The notes under the pieces were generated by a model. It saw only the letters and a list, made by a program, of their open reading frames with translations, did not search any database and was not told the DNA's origin. DNA of 64,000 nucleotides from Streptomyces sp. B21-105 (GTDB lineage: Bacteria; Actinomycetota; Actinomycetes; Streptomycetales; Streptomycetaceae). Below are positions 55,425 through 64,000 of this stretch, piece after piece. Made by a program: the position numbers and the translations under genes. Location of the stretch: assembly GCF_036898465.1 (NCBI RefSeq), contig NZ_JARUMJ010000001.1:5580001-5644000 (forward strand). The letters are read 5' to 3'. Numbering within the stretch: position 1 is the first letter of the stretch; each line of letters starts with the position of its first letter.

Positions 55425-56783
55425 GTGGAACGACAGCCCGCCCCGAACCCCGGCCCGCCCTCGGGCCCCCGTACGCCCTCGGCCCCAGGCTCGCCCCCGG
55501 ATTCCCGCAGCGCCCCGGATTCCCGTACCGCCCCGGACCCCCGTACGGCCATCGAGACCGTCTTCCGTCTGGAGGCCCCCCGTGTCATCGCCGCCGTCGC
55601 GCGCGTGGTGCGGGACGTCGGCGTCGCCGAGGAACTGGCGCAGGACGCCCTGGTCGCCGCGCTGGAGCAGTGGCCGCGCGACGGAGTGCCGGACCGTCCC
55701 GGCGCTTGGCTGACCACCACCGCCCGCCGCCGTGCCGTCGACCTGGTCCGCCGGCGCGAGACCCACTCCCGCAAGCTCCAGGAGATCGGCCGCGACCTGG
55801 AGACCACGACCGCCCCGCCCGCCGACCCCGCCGACCCCGACGACATCGACGACGATCTGCTCCGGCTCGTCTTCAACGCCTGCCATCCGGTGCTCTCCGC
55901 CGAGGCCCGCATCGCCCTCACCCTGCGTCTGCTGGGCGGCCTGAGCACACCGGAGATCGCCCGCGCCTTCCTGGTCCCCGAGCCGACGGTCGCCCAGCGG
56001 ATCGTGCGCGCGAAGAAGACTCTGGCGACCAGGAACGTGGCCTTCGAGGTGCCGTACGGTCCCGACCGCGAGGCCCGGCTCGGCTCCGTCCTCGAGGTCA
56101 TCTACCTGATCTTCAACGAGGGGTACGCGGCCACCGCCGGCGACGACTGGCTGCGCCCGGCCCTGTGCGAGGACGCCCTGCGGCTGGGCCGGCAGCTGGC
56201 GGCGCTGATGCCGAAGGAGCCGGAGGTCCACGGCCTCGTCTCGCTGCTGGAGTTCCAGGCGTCCCGGACGGCCGCCCGCACCGCCCCCGACGGCACGCCC
56301 GTCCTGCTGAAGGACCAGGACCGCCGCCGCTGGAACCGCATGCTGATCGCGCGCGGCATCACCGCCCTCGACCGCGCCCGGAGCGCAGCCGCCGGCGCGC
56401 CCCCGGGCCGGTACGCCCTGCAGGCCGCCATCGCCGCCTGCCACGCGCACGCGTACACGTACGACGAGACCGACTGGGCGGCCATCGCCACCCTGTACGG
56501 GCTGCTCGCGGCCCGGTTCCCCTCTCCCGTGGTCGAGTTGAACCGCGCGGTCGCCGTTTCCATGACCGAGGGCCCGGCGGCCGCCCTGGCCCTCGTCGAC
56601 GCCCTGACGGCCGAACCCGCCCTGCGGGACTACCACTTGCTCCCGAGCGTCCGCGCCGACCTCCTGTCCCGCCTCGGCCGCACGGCGGAGGCCCGCGCCG
56701 AGTTCGAACGTGCGGCGGCACTGACGTCCAGCGCCCGCGAACGCCACCTGCTGCTGCGCCGGGCCGCAGAGGTGGTCGGATGA
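55425..56783 (+). CDS. ECF sigma factor, ECF42 type with long C-terminal extension
   Basis: 452 residues from GTG; the true start could be further in, since the first 40 residues are Pro/Ser repeats (PNPGPPSGPRTPSAPGSPPD). Sigma region 2 is at about 43-110 (AIETVFRLEAPRVIAAVARV, LVAALEQWPRDG, PGAWLTTTARRRAVD). Region 4 is at about 150-200 (LTLRLLGGLSTPEIARAFLV). The last 240 residues (FNEGYAATAGDDWLRPALCE, TYDETDWAAIATLYGLLAAR) are the TPR-like extension of ECF42 factors, thought to replace an anti-sigma factor. No anti-sigma gene is adjacent. Confidence 0.92.
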   Translation: MERQPAPNPGPPSGPRTPSAPGSPPDSRSAPDSRTAPDPRTAIETVFRLEAPRVIAAVARVVRDVGVAEELAQDALVAALEQWPRDGVPDRPGAWLTTTARRRAVDLVRRRETHSRKLQEIGRDLETTTAPPADPADPDDIDDDLLRLVFNACHPVLSAEARIALTLRLLGGLSTPEIARAFLVPEPTVAQRIVRAKKTLATRNVAFEVPYGPDREARLGSVLEVIYLIFNEGYAATAGDDWLRPALCEDALRLGRQLAALMPKEPEVHGLVSLLEFQASRTAARTAPDGTPVLLKDQDRRRWNRMLIARGITALDRARSAAAGAPPGRYALQAAIAACHAHAYTYDETDWAAIATLYGLLAARFPSPVVELNRAVAVSMTEGPAAALALVDALTAEPALRDYHLLPSVRADLLSRLGRTAEARAEFERAAALTSSARERHLLLRRAAEVVG

Positions 56784-57292
56784 AAGCCATGAGCGCCATG
56801 GAGCTGGAGATCGGCCTGTACGACTGGTCCGCGCTCCGGTGCCGTAGCTGCGAGTCCGCGGAGCACGTGCCCGGGGAACTGCTGCGGATGGCCCGCGCAC
56901 AGACGCGGGACGAGGCCAGGCCGAGGGACATCGAGTTCCACGTGCTGCAGGAGAGCTGGGCGACGCCGACGGTCGTCCCCGTCGCCCGGGTGCTGATGGC
57001 CGGTCTCGCGGACCGGACCACCACGCCGGCGGCCCGGAACCAGTTCCTCGATCTGCTCTGGTCGTTCGTCATCGTGGACGACGACGACCTCGCCGAGGCC
57101 TGCAAGGACGCGGTAAGGGCCGGAACCTGGTCGCTGTACGAGGAGATCCTGTCCGGCGCGTCGAAGGGCAGCGCCCTCCTCGCCTACTGGCTGGTGAAGG
57201 AGGTGGAGACGGCTCCGGCCCGCGTGGAGCGGCTCCTTCAGGTGGCGCGGCACATGCTGCCGGACGACCTGTGCGAGGACGAGGACGACTGA
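56780..57292 (+). CDS. Hypothetical helical protein
   Basis: 170 residues, starting in the sigma factor's stop (ATGA), so probably translated with it. It has a CRSC pair (LRCRSCESAEHVPGELLRMA), then helical segments (RNQFLDLLWSFVIVDDDDLA, VERLLQVARHMLPDDLCEDE) and an acidic end. It resembles small Streptomyces proteins of unknown role. No link to the sigma factor is proven beyond position. Confidence 0.75.
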   Translation: MKAMSAMELEIGLYDWSALRCRSCESAEHVPGELLRMARAQTRDEARPRDIEFHVLQESWATPTVVPVARVLMAGLADRTTTPAARNQFLDLLWSFVIVDDDDLAEACKDAVRAGTWSLYEEILSGASKGSALLAYWLVKEVETAPARVERLLQVARHMLPDDLCEDEDD

Positions 57293-57306
57293 CGGCCTGA
57301 GGGGCG

Positions 57307-58482
57307 TCAGACGGTGGCGGGCCTTCCGATCAGCATGGTCGGGGCGCCCGCCACTCGTGTGAGGAACACCGTCGCCGAGTGGGGCCCCTGCGGCTTCGGG
57401 AGGACCTTCTTCCGCAGCTCCTCCGGCTCCACCGCCGACCCCCGCTTCTTCACGGTCAGGACGCCGACCTCACGCTCCCGCAGCAGGGCCTTCAACTTCT
57501 TCACCCCGAACGGGAGTTGGTCGGTGATCTCGTAGGCGGCGGCGTACGGGGTGGGGCGCAGTTCGTCGGCCGTGACATAGGCGATCGTCTCGTCGACGAG
57601 CCCGCCGTCGAGCTCCCGGGCCACCTCGGCGACCAGATGGGCCCGGATGACGGCGCCGTCCGGCTCGTACAGATACCGTCCGACGGGCCGGACGTCAGGG
57701 TCGGGCAGGCCGGCGCCGAGCAGCGTGCGCGGGCCCGGCAGCAGCGTCGCCCGGACGGCTCCCGGCTCGGCGGTCCCGAACCACAGCACCGCCTCCTTCA
57801 CGTCCCCGCCGTCCGAGATCCACTCGGCCTCGGCCTCGGCGGGGATCGCCTCGTGCGGCACACCCGGCGCGATCTTGAGGGCGGCGCGCGGAGCGGCGAG
57901 GGCGGCGCCCACCGCCCACGACAGGGGAGGCGAGTACGCCTCGGGGTCGAAGATGCGCCCGCGGCCGCCTCGGCGCGCCGGGTCCACGAAGACGGCGTCG
58001 TAGCCGGCGGTGTCCACCTCGGTGACGTCCGCCTCCCGCACCTCGATCAGCTCGCTCAGCCCGAGCGCCTCGGCGTTCGCCCGCGCCGCCTCGGCCGTCG
58101 CCGGGTCCCGGTCCACGGCCAGCACCCGGATCCCGGCGCGGGCCAGCGCGATCGCGTCCCCGCCGATCCCGCAGCACAGGTCGGCGACGGAGGTCACGCC
58201 GAGCGCCTTCATCCGCTCGGCCCGGTACCCGGCGACGCTCGCCCGCGTCGACTGCTCCACGCCGTTCGGCGTGAAGAACATCCGCTCCGCGTCCTTCGCC
58301 CCGAACTTCGCCGCGGCCCGCTGCCGCAGCCGGGCCTGGCCGAGGGCCGCGGAGACCAGGTCGGCGGGGTGTTCGCGGCGCAGCCGGGTGGCGACGGCGA
58401 GTTCGTCGGCCGGGGCGGTGCCGCGCACCGCGTCGAGGAGGGCGCGGCCCTCGGGAGTGCGCAGGGAGGCGAGGTCGTTCAC
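57307..58482 (-). CDS. SAM-dependent methyltransferase with THUMP-like C-terminal domain
   Basis: 391 residues from GTG at 58482. SAM-binding motif VADLCCGIGGDAIALARAG, then VLAVDRDPATAEAARANAEA and VFVDPARRGGRGR. The C-terminal 90 residues (LPFGVKKLKALLREREVGVL, TVKKRGSAVEPEELRKKVLP) match the THUMP-like nucleic-acid-binding domain attached to such enzymes. Probably an RNA methyltransferase; target unknown. Confidence 0.9.
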   Translation of the reverse strand: MNDLASLRTPEGRALLDAVRGTAPADELAVATRLRREHPADLVSAALGQARLRQRAAAKFGAKDAERMFFTPNGVEQSTRASVAGYRAERMKALGVTSVADLCCGIGGDAIALARAGIRVLAVDRDPATAEAARANAEALGLSELIEVREADVTEVDTAGYDAVFVDPARRGGRGRIFDPEAYSPPLSWAVGAALAAPRAALKIAPGVPHEAIPAEAEAEWISDGGDVKEAVLWFGTAEPGAVRATLLPGPRTLLGAGLPDPDVRPVGRYLYEPDGAVIRAHLVAEVARELDGGLVDETIAYVTADELRPTPYAAAYEITDQLPFGVKKLKALLREREVGVLTVKKRGSAVEPEELRKKVLPKPQGPHSATVFLTRVAGAPTMLIGRPATV

Positions 58483-58573
58483 CGGGTCATTGTGGGCCAG
58501 TCGGTGGACAGCGCGCCGCAGGCGGCGGTGTCGGCCCGGGTTCGGGAGGGGGCGACTGCGAAGATCCGGCGCC

Positions 58574-59659
58574 ATGGGACCTGTCGTACAAGATGACAAA
58601 AACGGCCTGGATGGGCCGTCCCGTCGCCGCCCGCACCCAGAAACCGGCTCCTGTCGGACAAGGATCCCCGGCCTGACGGGGATCCGCCCCCGCTCGGAGG
58701 CCCGCCGCCGCACAGATGCCCTCGTCCGCCAGGGAATCCGGGGCCGCGGGACCCGCGCCGGGCTCGGGAGCCTAGTCGCCGTTCTCGCGCTCGCCGCCGT
58801 CGCGTCGGGCTGCGCGGGAGGGGGTGACGGCCGTACGACCCGCCCCGCGGCCGGACAGCAGCCGGAGAAGGCGGCGCCGCCGGCGGTCGCGCCCGCCCGC
58901 GCCCTGTACGGGTACGCCGCCCGGCTGCGCGCCGCCCACCGGGCCAGGGTCGCCGTGGCCCGGCGCTGGGGTCTGGGGAAGGTCCCGCTGACGCCCCCGG
59001 CGCCGCCCGCGCGCAAGCCGGAGATCACCACCCGCAAGGGCTTCGAGGTCGACGACCACGAGAAGCTCGGTCTCCCGCCGGTCTTCACCAGGGTCCCCAC
59101 CGAGGACAAGGTCGTCTTCCTCACGATCGACGACGGCGCCGAGAAGGACCGGGCGTTCCTGCGCATGATGAGCGAGCTGAAGATCCCGTACACGGCCTTC
59201 CTCAGCGACTACCTGATCAAGGACGACTACGGGTACTTCAAGGAGATGCGGGACCGGGGGGTGGCCCTGAACAACCACACGCTGCACCACCCCTACCTGC
59301 CGGCCCTCTCCTACGCCCGTCAGAAGCACGAGATCTGCGGGATGCAGGAGGTGATCCGGAAGCGCTACGGGGCCCGCCCCGCCCTCTTCCGGCCGCCCTT
59401 CGGCAACTACGACCAGGACACCCTGCGCGCCGCGAAGAGCTGTGGCGTGCGTTACGCGCCGCTCTGGGGCGAGGAGGTCTTCGTCGACCACTGGGAGTAC
59501 CGCGAAGGGGACCGGGACCTGCACCCCGGTGACATCGTGCTGACGCACTTCCGGGGCCGGGGCGAGTGGAAGGGCACGATGCCGGACCTGGTCCGCCGGT
59601 TCCTGGACAAGGTCACGGCGAACGGCTACGCGGTGGCCCGTCTGGAGGACTACCTGTGA
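58574..59659 (+). CDS. Lipoprotein polysaccharide deacetylase 1
   Basis: 361 residues from ATG at 58574, which gives an unusually long 60-residue lead before the lipobox signal (VAVLALAAVASGCAGGG). No closer ATG/GTG was found. The NodB domain is complete: TIDDG (metal and catalytic Asp), NHTLHHP (metal His pair), RPPFGNYD and the late His in DIVLTHF. Expected to deacetylate or trim wall or surface glycans outside the cell. It overlaps the next gene by GTGA. Confidence 0.9.
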   Translation: MGPVVQDDKNGLDGPSRRRPHPETGSCRTRIPGLTGIRPRSEARRRTDALVRQGIRGRGTRAGLGSLVAVLALAAVASGCAGGGDGRTTRPAAGQQPEKAAPPAVAPARALYGYAARLRAAHRARVAVARRWGLGKVPLTPPAPPARKPEITTRKGFEVDDHEKLGLPPVFTRVPTEDKVVFLTIDDGAEKDRAFLRMMSELKIPYTAFLSDYLIKDDYGYFKEMRDRGVALNNHTLHHPYLPALSYARQKHEICGMQEVIRKRYGARPALFRPPFGNYDQDTLRAAKSCGVRYAPLWGEEVFVDHWEYREGDRDLHPGDIVLTHFRGRGEWKGTMPDLVRRFLDKVTANGYAVARLEDYL

Positions 59660-60621
59660 GGGCGCTGAGGGCGCGGCAGAAGAGCGCGCGACGGACGGCC
59701 GTCCCGCTCGTCCCGCTCGTCCCGTCCATCCAGTCCATCCCGTCCATCCCGCTCGTCGCGCTCGGCGCGGTCGTCGTGCTCGTCCTGACGACCCTGAGCG
59801 GCTGCGCCCAGTCCGTCGACCCGATCGAACGGCTGGGCAGGAAGGCAGCGGCCCGGGTCCATCCGGCGAGCTCGGCGAGCCCGGCGGACGCGGCAGGTTC
59901 GGCGGGCTCGGCGGGCGCGCCGGGGAGGGCCGCCGGTCAGCCCGCCTACCGCCGCTGGGGTCTGACGGCCCCCCTGACCCCCGCCCCGGCCCGTCCGGCC
60001 CGTCCGGCCCGCTCCCCGGCCGGCAGCCCGGGGACGGCTCTCCCGCCGGTCGTGGACCACGTCCCGACCGACGACAGGGTCGTCTTCCTCACCTACGACG
60101 ACGGCGCCGAACGCGACCCTCGCTTCGTCGACATGGTGCGCGAACTGCGCCTGCCGGTCAGCATGTTCCTCACCGACAGCGTGATCGGCCCCGGCTACGG
60201 CCGGCTGGCCCGGCTGCAGTCGGTCGGGGCGAGCGTCCAGAACCACACCCTGGACCACCCGGCCCTGCGCGGCCTGCCCTACGCCGGCCAGCGCGCCGAG
60301 ATCTGCGGTCAGCAGGACAAGCTGCGCGCCCGTTTCGGCCAACGCCCCCGCCTCCTCCGTCCTCCCTACGGCGTCTACGACACGACCACTCGGCGCGCCG
60401 CCGCCGACTGCGGCATCGCGGCCGTCGTCCTGTGGCGCGCCTCGATGGGCCCCACGGGCCTCACCTACGCCCACGGTCCCCACCGCCTCCGCCCCGGCGA
60501 CGTCATCGCCGTCGCCCCGGACGAGACGACGGCCCCGGACCTGAAGGACCGCACGACGCGGCTCCTGCGCCAGATCCAGCAGGGGCACCTGACGGTGGCC
60601 CGCCTGGAGGACTACGTCTAG
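59656..60621 (+). CDS. Lipoprotein polysaccharide deacetylase 2, C-terminal motif lost
   Basis: 321 residues from GTG in the previous gene's stop, behind GGAGG. A repeat-rich signal ends in lipobox LSGC. The NodB motifs TYDDG, NHTLDHP and RPPYGVYD remain, but where paralogue 1 has DIVLTHF this protein has DVIAVAPDE, so the catalytic His is missing. Both copies share VVFLT-DDGAE, AEICG and the ending VARLEDY, so they are a tandem duplication. Activity may be reduced or changed. Confidence 0.88.
   Translation: MRALRARQKSARRTAVPLVPLVPSIQSIPSIPLVALGAVVVLVLTTLSGCAQSVDPIERLGRKAAARVHPASSASPADAAGSAGSAGAPGRAAGQPAYRRWGLTAPLTPAPARPARPARSPAGSPGTALPPVVDHVPTDDRVVFLTYDDGAERDPRFVDMVRELRLPVSMFLTDSVIGPGYGRLARLQSVGASVQNHTLDHPALRGLPYAGQRAEICGQQDKLRARFGQRPRLLRPPYGVYDTTTRRAAADCGIAAVVLWRASMGPTGLTYAHGPHRLRPGDVIAVAPDETTAPDLKDRTTRLLRQIQQGHLTVARLEDYV
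59701..59763 (+). repeat. Seven 9-bp tandem repeats in the signal region of deacetylase 2
   Basis: Units GTCCCGCTC, GTCCCGCTC, GTCCCGTCC, ATCCAGTCC, ATCCCGTCC, ATCCCGCTC, GTCGCGCTC. They encode alternating Val/Ile-Pro-Leu/Ser triplets just before the hydrophobic core of the lipoprotein signal. Confidence 0.8.
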
Positions 60622-60650
60622 GCCTCGGCGCCCGGGGCGAGCCTTCGCCA

Positions 60651-60710
60651 GGCGGGCATACGTCAGGCGAGCCCGAGTCGGGCAGGCATGCGTCAGGCGA
60701 GTACGAGGGG
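60651..60710 (+). repeat. Two 30-bp direct repeats
   Basis: Both copies share GG, C/A, GGCAT and CGTCAGGCGAG at the same offsets (60651-60680 and 60681-60710), with differences mostly at the unit ends. Confidence 0.6.
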
Positions 60711-60714
60711 TCGG

Positions 60715-60792
60715 GAAGATCAGCCCGTCCGGCGTTTGAGGACGAGGCCCGTCCAGGGCCGAAGCGGGGGGTCTGGGGGGCGGCAGCCCCCG
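60715..60792 (+). repeat. Dispersed intergenic repeat family 2
   Basis: Contains AAGATCAGCCCGTCCGGCGT, TTGAGGACGAGGCCCGTCCA, GGGCCGAAGCGGG and GTCTGGGGGGCGGCAGCCCC. From memory this block recurs between genes in many Streptomyces genomes; only one copy was noticed here. The end can fold (GGGGG...CCCCC). Confidence 0.65.
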
Positions 60793-60866
60793 GTGCGGGC
60801 CCACACGAACACCGGGGCAACGAGGACACTCACGTGAGCGAAAAGTGGGCCGACGCGCCGCCGTCA

Positions 60867-60893
60867 TTGGCACTCCGCTTGACCGAGTGCTAA
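60867..60893 (+). promoter_or_regulatory. CIRCE operator 1 with embedded -35 of the groES promoter
   Basis: TTGGCACTC (60867-60875), nine bases, GAGTGCTAA (60885-60893): the HrcA-binding CIRCE inverted repeat with one mismatch to consensus. TTGACC (60879-60884) inside it is the likely -35, with TAGTCT (60903-60908) as -10 at 18 bases. Confidence 0.9.
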
Positions 60894-60913
60894 TCGCGGT
60901 CATAGTCTCGGGT

Positions 60914-60940
60914 CTGGCACTCCCCACTGGAGAGTGCCAA
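60914..60940 (+). promoter_or_regulatory. CIRCE operator 2
   Basis: CTGGCACTC (60914-60922), nine bases, GAGTGCCAA (60932-60940). It lies just past the -10, over the probable transcription start, so HrcA bound at both sites would cover the promoter. Confidence 0.88.
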
Positions 60941-61037
60941 ACGCGACGGGCAGGTCCGGCACCCGCGACGACGGATCCACCTGGTCGCCACCTCAGACAG
61001 TTAGCCCCGTGAGATCTCCGAAGGGGGAGGTCGGATC

Positions 61038-61346
61038 GTGACGACCACCAGCTCCAAGGTTGCCATCAAGCCGCTCGAGGACCGCATTGTGGTCCAGCCG
61101 CTCGACGCCGAGCAGACCACCGCCTCTGGCCTGGTCATCCCGGACACCGCGAAGGAGAAGCCCCAGGAGGGCGCTGTCCTCGCGGTGGGCCCGGGTCGCT
61201 TCGAGAACGGCGAGCGCCTGCCGCTCGACGTCAAGGTCGGCGACGTCGTCCTGTACAGCAAGTACGGCGGCACCGAGGTGAAGTACAACGGCGAGGAGTT
61301 CCTCGTCCTCTCGGCTCGCGACGTGCTCGCGATCATCGAGAAGTAA
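61038..61346 (+). CDS. groES: Co-chaperonin GroES
   Basis: 102 residues from GTG, behind [28 protein letters not shown], the mobile loop [18 protein letters not shown] and [20 protein letters not shown] are standard. It caps GroEL and is heat-induced through HrcA/CIRCE. Confidence 0.98.
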   Translation: MTTTSSKVAIKPLEDRIVVQPLDAEQTTASGLVIPDTAKEKPQEGAVLAVGPGRFENGERLPLDVKVGDVVLYSKYGGTEVKYNGEEFLVLSARDVLAIIEK

Positions 61347-61364
61347 TTCACCCAGTTTTGCAGT

Positions 61365-61419
61365 GAACTGCGCTCCTGGCCCCGCGTGTTTGTGAAGCCG
61401 GGTGCCGGGGGCGCAGTTC
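61365..61419 (+). promoter_or_regulatory. Inverted repeat between groES and groEL
   Basis: GAACTGCGCTCC (61365-61376) pairs with GGGGCGCAGTTC (61408-61419), 11 of 12 positions, followed by GTTTCTCCCACTTTTT. It could be a partial terminator or an mRNA processing site that sets the groES:groEL ratio. Confidence 0.6.
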
Positions 61420-61448
61420 GTTTCTCCCACTTTTTCCGAGAGGGCTGA

Positions 61449-63083
<1,635 letters not shown>

Positions 63084-63105
63084 CCCAGGTCAGCCCCCGC
63101 ACCAC

Positions 63106-63151
63106 CGCCGAGGCCCGGCCCCCCGTTCCACCGGGGCGCCGGGCCTCGGCG
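63106..63151 (+). terminator. Terminator after groEL1
   Basis: CGCCGAGGCCCGGC (63106-63119) pairs with GCCGGGCCTCGGCG (63138-63151), a perfect 14-bp stem, with a nested CCCCG/CGGGG stem in the loop. Confidence 0.85.
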
Positions 63152-63177
63152 CGTGCGGCCCTGTTCGGTGCCCTCCG

Positions 63178-63597
63178 TCAGCCGTTCTGCTGCACCAGGA
63201 ACCTGACAGGTTCGGCCAGCACGGCCCGGGCCCCTTCCTCGTCCGCCAGTCGCGCGGCGAGGGTGGCCTCCGCCAGCCCCTGAGGGAGGGCTTCGGCGAG
63301 CTTCAGGCCGCGCACGGCACGCACGTCCACGTTCGGCAGGGTGAGCCCTGCCTCGGCATCCGCCACGGCGGCCCGCCACCCCTGGGGAGTCACGTCGTCG
63401 CGCAGCCGGATGAACCGGTCGTCGATGTACCGGTGCCTCAGGTCGACGGACGAGAGGGAGGCGGCCAGCGTGGCGTTCGCCCGGTGCCCTGCCCAGGTCC
63501 ACCAGCGCCCGTCACTGTCACCCCGCCGCGTGATGACGGTTCCGGCCAGGTCGCGACAGGGCACCGGGGTGGTGCGGCGGACGGAGTTCACGGACAC
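63178..63597 (-). CDS. Small protein resembling a helicase C-terminal tail
   Basis: 139 residues from GTG at 63597. GTVITRRGDSDGRWWTWAGH, RANATLAASL, the RFIRLRDDVTPQGWRAAVAD segment and LAEATLAARLADEEGARAVL read like the end domain found on some actinobacterial DEAD/DEAH-box helicases, but no helicase motif precedes it here. It may be a stand-alone domain or the remnant of a longer gene. It converges with groEL1. Confidence 0.55.
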   Translation of the reverse strand: MSVNSVRRTTPVPCRDLAGTVITRRGDSDGRWWTWAGHRANATLAASLSSVDLRHRYIDDRFIRLRDDVTPQGWRAAVADAEAGLTLPNVDVRAVRGLKLAEALPQGLAEATLAARLADEEGARAVLAEPVRFLVQQNG

Positions 63598-63651
63598 GCG
63601 CGGACGGCTCGCAGCCGAGGTGAGCTACGCCATTCGGGTTGTCCGCGCCAT

Positions 63652-64000
63652 ATGATCCCTCGGGTGTCGGTGAACCCAGCAGAACACCACTACGCCCAGG
63701 CCGCTGTCCGGCACTACAAGGACGGCGTCTTCCTCCAGGACGGCGCGCGGCTGCCCAACGCCGACCATCACTACGGCTTCGCGGTCGAGTGCGCTCTGAA
63801 GAGTCTGCTGCTCCGCTTCACCGCGGCCACGATGGATCCGAAGAAGCCCGGAGGGCTGCCGTCCAAGTCCCCCTGGATCAAGGACCCGGCGACGGGCAGG
63901 GCCGCCCACACCTACAGTCACCTGCCGTGGGTGGCCACCGATGTGGCTCTGCTGACGCACGGCAGGTCGGCGACCCGGCTGTCCGCCGCGCTCGGCGGGC
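63652..64000 (+). CDS. HEPN-like hypothetical protein, 5' part (cut by window end)
   Basis: ATG at 63652 (or GTG at 63664) opens a frame that runs off the window after 116 codons. HHYAQAAVRHYKDGVFLQDG, then NADHHYGFAVECALKSLLLR have the helical pattern of HEPN/SAV-type domains, which occur in nucleases and stress systems. The catalytic RxxxxH, if any, would lie beyond the end. It diverges from the gene at 63178 with starts about 55 bases apart. Confidence 0.55.
   Translation, partial: MIPRVSVNPAEHHYAQAAVRHYKDGVFLQDGARLPNADHHYGFAVECALKSLLLRFTAATMDPKKPGGLPSKSPWIKDPATGRAAHTYSHLPWVATDVALLTHGRSATRLSAALGG

Larger units (their letters stand above)
60622..61037 (+). other. 416-base gap: repeats, promoter and CIRCE operators before groES
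   Basis: No gene is seen. In order it holds two 30-bp direct repeats (60651-60680 and 60681-60710), a dispersed repeat (60715-60792), the heat-shock promoter and two CIRCE operators (60867-60940), then a leader of about 95 bases to groES. Confidence 0.7.

Overview
The window is high-GC DNA with strong G/C third-position bias, GTG starts and ATGA/GTGA gene overlaps. Its gene order is that of a Streptomyces chromosome core: the complete S10-spc-alpha ribosomal protein cluster with secY-adk-map-infA inside it, rplM-rpsI, glmM, coaA, glmS, acpS, nnrD, alr, tsaE/tsaB/rimI/tsaD and groES-groEL1. No rRNA, tRNA, insertion sequence, prophage or CRISPR array was seen.

Layout. (1) 1-9569 is an accessory block. 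It starts with the N-terminal fragment of a membrane protein. A plus-strand run follows: a WXG100-like helical protein, a DUF1023-type alpha/beta hydrolase gene broken twice (in-frame TAG and a -1 frameshift), and a small lipoprotein. A minus-strand run reads from 9569 down to 3319: an SseB-family protein, a helical partner protein, a long type VII-type polymorphic toxin ending in a papain-fold (Tox-PL) domain with visible Cys/His/Asp, a YrhB (Imm35)-like immunity protein, a protein built of two immunity-plus-dead-toxin repeats, and an ADP-ribosylglycohydrolase. (2) 9570-27701 is the ribosomal supercluster, ending with rpoA, rplQ and truA. A 14-codon leader ORF sits just before rpsJ, and strong hairpins lie at internal junctions (rpsQ-rplN, rpsN-rpsH, rplO-secY) and after adk and rplQ. 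(3) 27739-47450 is housekeeping: rplM-rpsI, amino-sugar synthesis (glmM, glmS), CoA synthesis (coaA), a DUF389 membrane protein, an M16-like peptidase with a partner gene, acpS, NAD(P)HX repair, alanine racemase, an alpha/beta hydrolase and the t6A genes with rimI. (4) 47482-57292 is more variable: a peptidoglycan-binding membrane protein; a GH3 glycosidase, LacI regulator and GH10-CBM2 xylanase unit with a shared operator type; an LCP enzyme; a YCII/DGPF plus ECF42-type sigma pair; and a hypothetical gene. (5) 57307-64000 carries a methyltransferase, two tandem lipoprotein polysaccharide deacetylases, groES-groEL1 behind two CIRCE operators, a helicase-tail-like ORF and a HEPN-like gene cut by the window end.

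The least ordinary content is the toxin-immunity block, above all the gene at 4880-6181. Each of its two repeats joins an immunity-like domain to a catalytically dead copy of the neighbouring toxin's C-terminal core. Other points of interest are the rpsJ leader peptide, a perfect operator-like palindrome before an unrecognised 56-codon gene at 43936, tandem repeats inside two export signals, and two families of dispersed intergenic repeats.
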